A stretch of 64,000 bases of DNA, taken from contig JAYGXS010000010.1 in the NCBI GenBank assembly GCA_036362985.1, positions 4,302,251 to 4,366,250 on the forward strand, written 5' to 3'. Shown piece after piece: positions 54,880 through 64,000 of the stretch. This DNA is from Ligula intestinalis (lineage: Eukaryota > Platyhelminthes > Cestoda > Diphyllobothriidea > Diphyllobothriidae). Each line of letters begins with the position of its first letter. Position 1 is the stretch's first letter. The translations under genes and the position numbers were made by a program. The notes below the pieces were generated by a model. The model was not told the DNA's origin. It ran no database searches and worked only from the letters and a program-made list of their open reading frames with translations.

Positions 54880-56500
54880 CTCTTCTGTTGATGCATAAAG
54901 AGCAAATAAAACTCTTGTTCCAGTGATCACAGTTTCGTCATTTGAACTTTTTGATACAAAAAAGACGCTAAATACAATGCATCTGAAGATTGTGTTCACG
55001 ATAGAGATGGCGCATAACAACAAGTTGTCCTTCTTAGGCGTTCTCCTGCCCAGACAGGACGATTCTTCAATAAGGCTACCTCTAAAGGCCAAAACCATCA
55101 GCCTTGACCTTACACAGTTGAAACGAAATCCGGTACTTATACTTTTTCAGAGAGCTAGGAATATTTATTACAGTGGGACCCTACCGACAGAGATTGCTCG
55201 TATAAAGGCGCGGCGAACCCTTATGTATTATTGAATTATGCAGCAGCCATTAACGGCCGAAACCTGCGGACCAGCTGGTTCCGAAAAAGCTGGCTTTTAT
55301 AACTTTACCCTTTAGGAGAGACAATATCTCGGCGCGGCTTTCGAATTTGAGCCGCCCATTTTTTTGCTCTCCATTCACGTGGGGATTTATTATCCTATAC
55401 CATCTTTTCTAATCCTCTGCTTTTTTGCCTGCATTTGTGACCATGAGGTCATATATACAGTACACTGCTACCTTTTTAAATGCACGAAAACAAGTTATTT
55501 TATCTACAACATATCACTATCCCAATATTTGTCAAATGCGGCCAATCTGTCGCATATGCAATTCACCAACAACACCAAAATCGACAATTCTCCATAGGAT
55601 GACAACACGAAGAAAAAAGCGTGTGAAGAAGCGGAAATGGAGAAGTTGAAAGCCAATCTGTTTCCATAGTTGATGTAAATGTCGTGAAAAACTTTACTTG
55701 TGAGTATTACATGACCTTTTACCCTTGTCCTTTTAAAAATGACCCTTAATTTACCTTACCATCTGCTCTCCGTGAATGGAGCCATTTTTTCTGAAATTTT
55801 AGGTTCCTTAAGTCCTCAATATAGCATTCTACTTCAAAACTTCAAAATCTCAAATACAATTAGGCCAAGACTACGTTGTTCCATATAGAAAACGTACAAT
55901 GCGGCCAAACTTGTTTTCCTCACTCCAACTAAAAGTCTTCCAGGAAACCGGTCAAAGGCAGCCTCACCTTTGCATGCCACCCCCAACTGCATCTATGAAT
56001 TCATGTGCACTTGTGGAAGCAAGTATATTGGCCGTACGCAAAGGCAACTGATGACCAGGGCTGCTGAACATTTGCCTGGTTGGCTCTTAAAACAAGAAAA
56101 CAAACTGCCCAGGTCATCCATTAAAAATCACATGCTAGACAGTGGTCACTCCGTTGACATCAACATATTTTTCCGCGTTCTTGTTCGAGTACGAAAAAAA
56201 CGGACCTTGCGTTACATGGAAGCAGCCTACTTATGGCGGAAGAAACCCGACCTATGTAAGCATTTTGACCATGTGGTTCACCTTCAATTGCCCTGATAAA
56301 TGCATGTATAACTTTTCCTCCTACTTTTCGTCCCAATTTTAAATGTGACATTACTATGGATCATTCGCGACGTTACAATGACCTTGCTATTTTCAATCCT
56401 GTGAAAATTCAAAATAATATGTTCTCCAAATGTTTCGTTATTCGTGCGAGGAGAGGTTGCAGTTGATAACCGCTCTCGAAATGTATTTGTTCAAATAAAT
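54880..56500 (+). pseudogene. PLE family E, longest copy (RT thumb to GIY-YIG), with insertion
   Basis: The RT part at 54923-55234 reads LNTMHLKIVFTIE, KLSFLGVLLPRQDDSSIR and ILFQRARNIYY. The linker follows at 55260-55330 (QLVPKKAGFYNFTL), is broken by an insertion (55331-55846), and resumes as ISNTIRPRLRCSI and KSLPGNRSKAASPLHATPN. The nuclease frame 55970-56296 is intact: CIYEFMCTCGSKYIGRTQRQ, TRAAEHLPGWLLKQE, MLDSGHSVDINIFFRV, LRYMEAAYLW and KPDLCKHFDHVVHL, then a stop. GIY-YIG tyrosines (CIY, KYI), cysteines and Arg are kept. A degenerate family-E ribozyme-like motif (TTGATAA...GAAATGTA) lies near 56472-56495. The element as a whole is inactive. Confidence 0.85.
55331..55846. mobile_element. 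516-bp insertion nested in PLE-E
   Basis: It divides the PLE-E linker. ATCTC is present on both sides (55326-55330 and 55847-55851), a candidate 5-bp TSD. The left end has GGCGCGGCT...AGCCGCC, an imperfect hairpin. Two open frames of 74-77 codons have no recognisable domain. Unclassified. Confidence 0.5.
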
Positions 56501-56597
56501 GCTGCCGTTTTCGCTTGCTTCAAATTATACCTGGGAAAAAATGCTTTATATTTAATTTGGTTAAAAGGTTTTGGCAGATTTGCTTAATTCAGTCAAC

Positions 56598-56690
56598 CCG
56601 GTTGCAGTCGAACCCGCACAGCAAGAAAGGCTTTTGTGCAGCCTACGCTCCACCATTGAGCTACAAGGCTCGCTTTGATCGATTTCTTCC
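56598..56690 (-). other. tRNA-like sequence (decayed tRNA or SINE head)
   Basis: The minus strand reads TTGTAGCTCAATGGTGGAGC (box A, with a GCTC/GAGC D-stem), an anticodon-like arm AGGCT-GCACAAA-AGCCT, and GCGGGTTCGACTGC (box B). The acceptor stem does not pair well and U33 is C, so a functional tRNA is unlikely. Confidence 0.5.
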
Positions 56691-56699
56691 GCCCAATTT

Positions 56700-57305
56700 A
56701 CGGCTCGTATGGAATCCACCATTAACGAAACAGCAAGTTTAATGCTCACGCAGGATTTCCTAAGGAATCATCAAGAATCCACCAAAATGACTGCTAGGTT
56801 AACTTATTTGTTAGGAGGGTTTGAAAGATTTTCGTAATTCCCTGCTTTGTAGGGTTGACTCTCATCGAGGCCGCGAATTTTCCACAATTGGGTCAACTGA
56901 AAATATGATGTACTAAGCAGTGCTTGGCTGGTGGTCCGTCTCTCGACATGCGAACTAACTTTTACTTTATTTTTCGCAATTTATGTTATCACTAAAGCAA
57001 ATGTAATATTTTTCTAGGTTCGAGTCACTGCAGGGTGCGTGAGTGAGAAGAAATTGTATTACGTAGCGAAACCTTGGTGACCTTGGACTAGGTGATTCGC
57101 TATAATGCTACACACCACATTGTCTTCTGTGAAACAAACCAGTGACTATGGTGGCAAGAAAAATTTTCCTTGGAGGCCTGTTCATATTCTGTTGACGGTA
57201 AATATGCCTTTTTGTTAACAGCATCAAGTGAAATTCTGTTCCGACTTGTTTCGCACTGAGTGCTGACTGCTCTAGAACTTTCTGTAGTTTCACATCTCGC
57301 TATAT
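56700..57305. other. Unassigned
   Basis: No gene or repeat was recognised. Confidence 0.4.
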
Positions 57306-57309
57306 TACT

Positions 57310-58800
57310 GGGCTTCGATTATTTTAAAAGTAACTAGCTGTAACGCAAACGCAGCCCAGGTCGCAGCCCCAAAAATCTTACAGCAATAAAGAAATGGTTA
57401 TTCTTCATAATAGGGCATATTGCGATGTATCAAGTAATTTAAAATTGCCTAGAAATACCACCTTTTACCAGAAAAATTCCAAAATCCGTGAAAATCGAGC
57501 GTACTAGGTAAACTTTAGCTTTAAATGTAGAGGAAGCCTGTTCATGCAAAAACACTCAGTAAATAAAGCTGTACAAGTATAATTACGTTGCAAAATTTTC
57601 GGATACATATGTGTCCATAATACGTGCAATGTAATGTATGGCTGTTACCGAACAGCCCAATTTTCGAGTATGTATTCCAAAACGGTTTTACGCGAATTGC
57701 GAGTTGTTTCTTCCGTGTCTACATTGCTGGAGTTTAGTTGGCCTGAAACCATCAGATGACCGCTCGATTGCGCCAATTCGGAGTTCTCAAGAGAAAAATA
57801 TTTCGTAAGCTCGTGTGCGGACATGCCGGTCAGTGACTAATAACTTTCAATAGAATTTTCAGGTGCAATCGTCCCCGTACCATTTTGCTTACACGAAGAG
57901 AAATGTCCTTCCACAACATTTATTCGTAAGTATTTTGGAATTTCGATTACGACGAGGTTCAGATCGTTATTAAAATGGCGATCAACACTTTACGATTTTC
58001 ACTGATTTCAGTCGATTGACTATGAATAGAAGTTATATTCTACATACTTAGCAACACTTTCAAAATAAGATATTTCTTAAATGAATTTACCTAAATGACG
58101 AGTTTTTAAAATTCTCTCTTAGGCAGCTGTCTGTTTTGGTCATAGTTTTTGGATCAACCAAACCTGACGACTCTTTGCCGGGCAAAATGAACTTTCACAA
58201 CAAAATTCGCGAACAAATACGCTAAAAATAATTGAAAATTATTCTATATAAATTTAGCTCTTGAGAAAGGCGCTTAGGTAGATCGTTCAGCGGCCAATAT
58301 CTGTGAATTTTACATACGTTGAAGATTTAGTCAAGATCAAAATGTGACCCTTATGGCCGTTTTTTTGCTTCGCGAAAGATTATCGATACATTTTTTGCTT
58401 ATCAAGAAAGCATTTAGTTTGTAGTATATTTTTTAATTAGAGGCTCGGTTCTGTGATATCAAAAAGAGTGTGGCAGGATATCAACGACGATTTTGAGCAG
58501 ACCCATTCCGTTAACACTTTTGCTGTTCATTCCTTCTGATCTATAGGTGGAAAACGTTAGGACAGGATTGGCATACGAATCGACACAGAATAATTGACGT
58601 CTACATGCTTTTTAACGGCCGCCATTTTCGCTGAGATAAATCAAATTACAGCTTTATGAGTTTCTTACTTAATTGTATGGCATAAAACTTTGCAGGCTTG
58701 CAAAATAGACTTTTCTAAACATAATTAGCTCTTCTTTTTTCGGCAATAATGTGCCATTTCATAATTGCACCTAACTCAATTTCATAAACGCAAAACAAAA
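57310..58800 (+). repeat. R1 dispersed repeat, copy 3
   Basis: Parallels 7040-8745 and 34870-36410: GAGCGTACTAGGTAAAC (near 57500), ACATGCCGGTCAGTGACTAA (near 57820), CACTGATTTCAGTCGATTGA (near 58000). The transposase fragment at 58855 begins right after its right end. Confidence 0.75.
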
Positions 58801-58854
58801 TTTTCTGTTTTCTGAACATCTATCGTTAAAATTTTCTGTTGCGAGGATCTTAGG

Positions 58855-59430
58855 TATACCTATGTTATAACTATGATCTTCGCTGTCAATGCAGTTAACA
58901 TCATCAGCTGCGAAGTGGTGCTTGATAGAGTAGATGAAAAATGTATTCCAGATATTCTTGACGACGATGAGGAATACATCATTGTTATGGCCAACGTTCG
59001 TTTTCACCATTCCATTCAAGAATTCTACGACAAGGTTCCATATGAAATACACTTCTTACCGAGGAACTCTTCTTTCCTGAAGCTTTGCGAGGAGGTCTTC
59101 TCGCAAATTAAATCTAATTAGAGAAGAAATGCTTCAATTCAAGGAAGTGAAGATCTACTTGAAAGAATGAAAAATGCTTCTCGATTTGTCATTCTTTGGA
59201 AAATGTTTCTCACTATCTAATGTCCATGGAGACTAAATTGATTAAATATTTTGCGCTATGTTAACAAAATATTTATAAAAGATTGTTCGTTTTACTAACG
59301 AGATTAAACAGGTAGCGGGAATATGTAATATGTACGGGTTCGATGACTACAAACCCGGTTTTGATATCAACAAATCCGGTTTTGATTTCAACCGATCTGG
59401 TTTTGCGGAAAATACCAGTAAATGCCCCAC
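58855..59430 (+). pseudogene. Tc1/mariner-like transposase C-terminal fragment, copy 2
   Basis: The 82-codon frame reads NIISCEVVLDRVDEKCIPDI, DEEYIIVMANVRFHHS and PRNSSFLKLCEEVFSQIKSN. It is the end of a DDE_3-type transposase: VMDN has become VMAN, losing the second catalytic Asp, while the third acidic residue lies in EEVFS. It is homologous to 47885-48240. The downstream segment 59345-59405 has three near-tandem copies of GGTTTTGAT-TCAACAAATC-like units, also seen at 48430-48480. Confidence 0.75.
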
Positions 59431-59434
59431 TCAA

Positions 59435-59755
59435 ATCTGACTCTTCGCATTTCATCTACTGTAGATGTTAACGAGCATGTAACGGTGCCTTTCTTTTCTG
59501 CAGCGTTTACTAGTGTAGGATATTCCGTCCCTCTTTGCTCCACGGTATACTGACCTGAACTTAACTCTTTGCCTAGTAAACACATTTTGCAGCAGCACAA
59601 AACAACCTCACATGTGAGTTAAATGCTCATTTACATTTCATCGGATCTACCATATACTGTAGATGTTATCGAGCACGTAAGAGGAATTTTAAAACCGAGG
59701 TTTGTGACGCCCCGGTGCCTTTCAGTCTATACTACATACCACTAATGAGGATTTC
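59435..59755. repeat. Imperfect direct repeat of about 40 bp
   Basis: CTACTGTAGATGTTAACGAG...GGTGCCTTTC (59455-59495) recurs as ATACTGTAGATGTTATCGAG...GGTGCCTTTC (59650-59730). CTACTGTAG is itself palindromic. No gene was recognised. Confidence 0.5.
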
Positions 59756-59759
59756 GAGA

Positions 59760-60415
59760 AGGAAACGAACGTCGCGCACGCACGCACGCGTGCATATGCT
59801 TGGGATGTCGTGTTGCCTGTGCACACATGTCGTCCACTGTCCGCCGGGCGTCCGGGCGACTTCCTCCAATGGCGTTTGTTCCTCCCCTGGGTGTTCCAAC
59901 GCCACCGCCGCCTGTCGGTCACACACAACCAAACCACACTGCGGCGGCGGCACCGGTGTCATGTGTCCACCACGCCAGAGCAGTCGGTCGGCGCAGGGGG
60001 TGGGGGGTTGGAAGGGGAGTGATTTTGGGGAGGTGGTAGTCGACGGTCGGCGACGCGCTCCCCCGACCGCCTCCCACGTGCGTGCGTGCGTGCGTGCGTG
60101 TGCTCCTCTACCGGACGGCGTCATTTGATTCGCCTCACGCCTCCGTCTTCGAACTTATCTTCACCACGCACACACATATATTTAAATGACAGCTTATTTG
60201 GCCACTGTAATTTAACCATCCCCCGGCGGACTGGTCTCCACTGATCCCCTGAGATTCTGAAATATATATATATATATACCCGCGCGCATCGGCACACCAA
60301 ACTGTTTCCCTCTCTGTCATCGCACACACCCACACACAGCCAGAGAACACACGCATTTTCGATCTAGTGCTCTGGCTTCACGTGATTTCTCTCGCTCTAC
60401 ACAAACACACACAAT
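59760..60415 (+). promoter_or_regulatory. CpG- and simple-repeat-rich upstream region of the TGF-beta-like gene
   Basis: The base composition changes sharply to GC- and CpG-rich. CGCACGCACGCACGCG lies near 59774 and GTGCGTGCGTGCGTGCG near 60078; these are reverse complements of each other. A (TA)n run lies at 60262-60278. The start codon at 60416 has A at -3. This is the likely promoter/5'UTR; the transcription start cannot be placed. Open frames on both strands here look like composition artefacts. Confidence 0.45.
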
Positions 60416-61001
60416 ATGTCGCTGGCAACACGCATAGCCTCTTTCGCACTCCTTCTTTTTCTCAGCAAAGACCTCCGATGCAGGGGCATTTGTGCAGCCT
60501 CTCGTCTGCTACCCGCAGCCGCAGTCTCCTCCTCCTACTATGATCGTAGGGTGGCCGGAGGAGGAGAAGGAGGGCAAGCTTCTTCTTCGTATTCGTCCCC
60601 GTCCGCTAATTTGACATCCGACGCCATGACGGAGGAGGAGATGGAGTTGTTGGAGGGTTACCGCAACAACGAACGCCAACTGGATGCCGGTGAGCTGCCT
60701 ATGCAGGTGGTGACGAGGGGCGGCGGTAAGGACGAGGAGGAGCTGGTGCGTCAGATGGCCATCGAGAAGTTCAAAACCAGTATCCTCCAGCGGTTGCACC
60801 TTTCCAGCCCCACTATCATGGAGGACACCGACGACGCCGGTGGTGGTGGCGACGGTATGAATGCCACTGACGAGGTCATGGAGGCACTGCCACTCTTCTT
60901 GAAAAGCCGCCTTCTCAACGAGGTGGAGAACACGAATGGGATACTTGAACCGCCAGCTGAGCGAACTGAGGAGAAGGAGACAATAGTGCTGCTAAAACCA
61001 C
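60416..61001 (+). CDS. First coding exon of a secreted TGF-beta superfamily (activin/inhibin/myostatin-like) precursor
   Basis: This encodes 195 codons plus one base and ends at donor GTGAGT (61002-61007), giving a phase-1 intron. Residues 1-24 look like a signal peptide (Arg6, then hydrophobic ASFALLLFL). Residues 25-105 are low-complexity, Ser/Gly-rich. Residues 108-135 (EELVRQMAIEKFKTSILQRL, then HLSSPTI) have the layout of the first helix of the TGF-beta propeptide in the activin and GDF8/11 branches: amphipathic, with IxxIL.KLxL and then a Pro-containing turn. ALPLFLKSRLLNEVE (157-171) follows. Two N-glycosylation sequons (NLT 65, NAT 149) fit a secreted protein. Known members are cleaved at a basic site to release a cysteine-knot dimer that signals through Ser/Thr kinase receptors; that domain would lie in exons beyond this window. 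The family call rests on the propeptide alone. The open frame continues to 61090, but the donor is strong. Its codon use and composition differ from all the retroelement DNA to the left. Confidence 0.65.
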
Positions 61002-62399
61002 GTGAGTCTCGTGCGATTTTTCCGGTTTTCATGTTCGTTTTCAACAGGGCTGTTTATGCAGCTTTTTGCAGGGGGAGGGGGGCATTTTGATATTCTCGGT
61101 CAGAACGTAGAATGCTAACCTACAAATTGCGACACTTAGAAGTTATATTGGCTCATTTGGTAGGCCTTCCTTCTGCCCCGCTCAAGACGGAGCAAAGCAG
61201 AGCACTTGAATGTCCATCGTATTCTGTCACACAAACACTTGAGACCCGGGTGCTTGACACCCATCTTCGGGGTCAGATCACGTAAAGGGACTACTTGTTC
61301 TGTAAGCTACTGTGAATCAACCCATGTCCGATAGCTTTGATATCCATTTCTCATTGGAAACTGTTGCTGGCTAAGGAAGATGGTGCGAGGGAGCTAGATG
61401 CGGCGCAAGTCTACGTGTAATCACACGCTAATCACCCGTCCCAGGTGGCTTTTGTGAATTACACGGTGAAAGTCATCACCTGGTCATCTTGCCTTCGAAC
61501 ATTTGGCCGTAATGAAAAACCTTGCGATTGCCCCAGGCACCAAAGACAGTCATAGGTAGATGGTTACAGAGGTGCAGCTGAGTCTACAGAGACCACCACA
61601 AGAAAGATGACTGCCCCGGGTGACCAGTAAATTCCAATCTGTAGTCCGGCGGTTTGCCGGTATGCATGACCACGAGCAGTTGTTAATAAAAGAAGGAACG
61701 CAGATCGTAGCCTTTAGGATAGCCATCTCAGTTGTTTGGTTATCAGCTCAAAATTAAATTTCAGGTTTTTCTTATGCCTGCTATTAGGGTATGTGGAAGG
61801 CTGGCAAAGGCTAACAAGTCAGAAACAACCACCATTTAAGGCTGGTTTCACTGTTGCCTTACCGCTTACACATCTTCAATAACTTGACGATCTTGCATAT
61901 CCGTACCTAGTCTCAGCAATGAATGAGAATTCCTGAGGCTTGTGTTATCCCAGTTCGCGTATTTGTGCATTTAAGTGACCCTAAGCAAGCCCAATTTATT
62001 AAAAGAAACAAACAATGCATGCACTCAACAGTTTGCGTCTTTACCCTGTTCGGCGTAACCAGCAGGGTCTGGTTCGGTTCTGTTGACGTTGAACGCATTT
62101 GCTGGACTCCCAACGGGGTATTTGGTTGTTGGAAAAGGCGCATCTTAACGAAAACTTTTGTAATGACGTCATGGGCCTTTACGTGGTCCGATACTTGTTT
62201 TTCATTCATTACACAAAAAGCCCTAGCGTTACTCGGCCCAGGCAGGGGCCGGTTGCCAACTTTTAGTCCCACAGAACTGTTCATGTGACTAGATTGGGGG
62301 CCGGGAAGGGGTCATTGCTTTGTAGCCGAACGGCAGGCAGCGTCACGTGTCATGCTGAGGATTTAGCCTGCGTGTAGAACATTTACACCAACGCTGGTG

Positions 62400-62900
62400 G
62401 GTCCTCTCTGACGCTACCGTGGGATTCTCGATATTTCCGCTTGCTTTTCTTAAAAGAAGGTCAACCGTCGGGAGGGGTGGGACGGGCAGGCACGTCCTAG
62501 TGAATGGACAGCAAACCCTTTTTAGAACTAAATGTCTCCCCCCCCCCCCCTACTGTGTGGGTATGCGTGAATGTAAGGCACTGTGCGCGGAGATTAGCAT
62601 TTCTAGCTCCCTTTGCGAAAAAAAACGTACTTCGGCGCGCTACGCTAGGCCACCCCTCCACCCTTTCCGTTTTCACAGTCTCCCTGGGTGGTGGTGTTGG
62701 TGGTCAGTGGGGGGAGGGGAACAGCAACGGCAGCGGCGGCACAGTAGAGGGCAGAGAGTTTGTCGCGTTCTGTCCCCATGTGCGCCATTTTCCCGCAATT
62801 TACTGCGTGCGCTCTCTCTCTCTCGTTTGTCAGCGCGAACACGCGCATGGTGGTGGTGGCGGCGGCGCTGATTGTCGTGGGTATGCCTAGCAGTTGCCTC
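62400..62900. other. GC-rich island with homopolymer and microsatellite tracts
   Basis: C(11) near 62530, GGTGGTGGTGGCGGCGGCG near 62850, CTCTCTCTCTCTC near 62812, and ACACACACAC just beyond (62975). Overlapping long frames on both strands reflect composition. It could be an internal promoter/enhancer or an alternative first exon. Confidence 0.35.
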
Positions 62901-63469
62901 AACTTCTGCTAACCGACGTAACCAGATTTGCAGTTGTAACAGATCTTCTGCGAATGACCTACTCCAGTAATGCACACAACCAGACACACACACACATCCG
63001 CATTGCATCCATCTTTGACCTGCGGGAGGCTCTGTTATGCTAGTGTCATTTCCTTTCATGCTAGATATCCTTCCTTAATTCCTATCTAATCCACTAATTT
63101 GCAGCCTACTTTACCAACCATGTATGCGGCATGTCGCCGTGGTCTGCAGCGTGTCACTCCTTTGGCGGACTTAATAGTCGAAAAGGGAACGCAGTGACAT
63201 GTGCCTCTCTAACCACCTTCGGATGTGTCTAGCTGGGCAAAATATGAGGAAACACAGATCGCGGATCAGTTAAAAAAATTTGGTACTAAAATAATGTAGG
63301 TGACCTCTTTAGGAGAATACGGCAATATGATCATCCCACTGAAGTACTGCAGGCGGCATCAGTCCAAGAAAGGCAACTTTTGTCTGATGCTAAACCTAAC
63401 ACAACATAAACCCAAACTATTGTTTTAATTGCCAAGAGTGGAGAAGATGGAAGTTCCAGGAAGCATTTC

Positions 63470-63565
63470 AGAAGGAGAAGAAGCGATCGCTGCAACAACA
63501 GCTTTATTTTCCGAACGTTTCGGATTCCGTGAGGAATCCTTGATCAGAGGTGATGGTAGCATAAC
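63470..63565 (-). mobile_element. PLE family A terminal fragment with hammerhead-like motif
   Basis: The minus strand has CTGATCA (63541-63547; CUGANGA with G changed to C), a perfect GGATTCC-TCAC-GGAATCC hairpin, and GAAACGTTC (one base longer than GAAACGTC). CGATCGCTG...GAGAAGAAG at the outer end matches the ends of other family-A termini. Confidence 0.55.
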
Positions 63566-64000
63566 CATAGTCTGCGCATGATATCATGGTTTTAATCTTA
63601 AGTTTAACCCTACTCGTAACTCTAATTCTACCGTGTGCATTAACTCTGACCCAAATATTAACCATAAACAAAAACAGTTTCCGATCATGTACCCTACATA
63701 GGCCGCCATACAAGTCAAACTGAATTCCCGAAAATAGTTAGCCCCAAATTCTAACACATAGTACCAACTTGTAGGTCACCACACAGGAAACTTACAAAAA
63801 AGTGTCATTTTGTGTGAAGAAAAATAGTAATATTATGGCATATTTCTTCGTGCGGGGTAATCCCACGATATAGAAGTCACTCTACGAGCTCCTTTTTGGG
63901 AGCCTGCAAAAGCGAAAATGTACAGGGTTAAGATGAAATTCTACATTCTCGAGGCATTAAAAATGCTTGCAAAACCAAAAGATTCACTTTTTGGAGTGCA

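Larger units (their letters stand above)
61002..64000 (+). other. Probable intron 1 of the TGF-beta-like gene (runs off the window)
   Basis: It begins GTGAGTCT. No segment with propeptide or cysteine-knot features was recognised up to 64000. Frames at 61913-62288 on either strand have no recognised domain. It contains a GC-rich island (62400-62900) and a PLE-A terminal fragment (63470-63560). Confidence 0.5.

Noticed and set aside
56598..56690. Functional tRNA gene
   Set aside because: Boxes A and B are present, but the acceptor stem does not pair and U33 is substituted; kept only as a tRNA-like sequence.
59715..60356. Overlapping ORFs of 70-137 codons on both strands upstream of the TGF-beta-like exon
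   Set aside because: They overlap each other in several frames, lie in CpG/simple-repeat DNA, and show low-complexity Arg/Pro/His-rich translations; composition explains them.
62419..63059. Four overlapping ORFs up to 150 codons
   Set aside because: Both strands are open because of GC-rich homopolymers and microsatellites; no domain or signal peptide.
1..64000. CRISPR array, prokaryotic operon, phage or bacterial mobile element
   Set aside because: No spaced identical repeats of CRISPR type, no compact gene arrangement or ribosome-binding-site pattern; the content is eukaryotic retroelements.

Overview
The window looks like repeat-dense genomic DNA of an animal, most plausibly a flatworm (a large-genome cestode would fit). 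The evidence is spliced-gene architecture, no prokaryotic gene layout, many degenerate Penelope-like elements (PLEs) with GIY-YIG endonuclease domains, tRNA-derived SINE-like repeats, foldback/MITE-like elements, remnants of LINE, Ty3/gypsy and Tc1/mariner elements, and one recognisable metazoan coding exon. The taxonomic call is inference from repeat style, not proof.

Layout. 0-6 kb: PLE debris (families I call A, B and E), a gypsy-like LTR plus gag remnant at 3.75-4.9 kb, and a PLE-B copy interrupted by an insertion. 6-9 kb: an unclassified 1.7-kb repeat (R1 copy 1). 9-14.6 kb: PLE-A, PLE-E and PLE-C remnants, a small PLE-A foldback element with target-site duplication (TSD), and a SINE. 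14.9-21.4 kb: a cluster of tRNA-derived SINEs, largely in head-to-head inverted pairs, with a PLE-E and a LINE tail. 21.9-33 kb: a long-inverted-repeat MITE family (five copies plus a fragment at 8.8 kb), a duplicated 'X' repeat, a tandem composite array at 26.4-30.2 kb, and PLE-A/B/C/D pieces. 33-59 kb: AT-rich DNA holding R1 copies 2 and 3, three Tc1/mariner-like transposase fragments, PLE-C and PLE-E copies and another PLE-A foldback. 59.7-61 kb: a CpG-rich, simple-repeat-rich stretch leading into the first coding exon of a secreted TGF-beta/activin-like precursor (60416-61001, +), whose intron 1 probably runs to the window end.

The most interesting recurring signal is not protein coding. 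PLE termini carry a short motif with the layout of a minimal type I hammerhead ribozyme: CUGANGA, a hairpin, GAAA, two bases, then UC/UH. It recurs more than 15 times in at least four sequence families and often sits in the two arms of inverted terminal repeats. Hammerhead motifs in PLEs are published knowledge. What stands out here is their number, the divergence between families, and small coding-free foldback units flanked by apparent TSDs (25352-25727, 11466-11706, 53577-54122) that look like non-autonomous, ribozyme-bearing mobile units.

Apart from the TGF-beta-like exon, I found no intact host gene. Nearly all other long ORFs are retroelement fragments or chance frames. All alignments were made by eye within the window; boundaries are approximate (often +/-20-50 bp).
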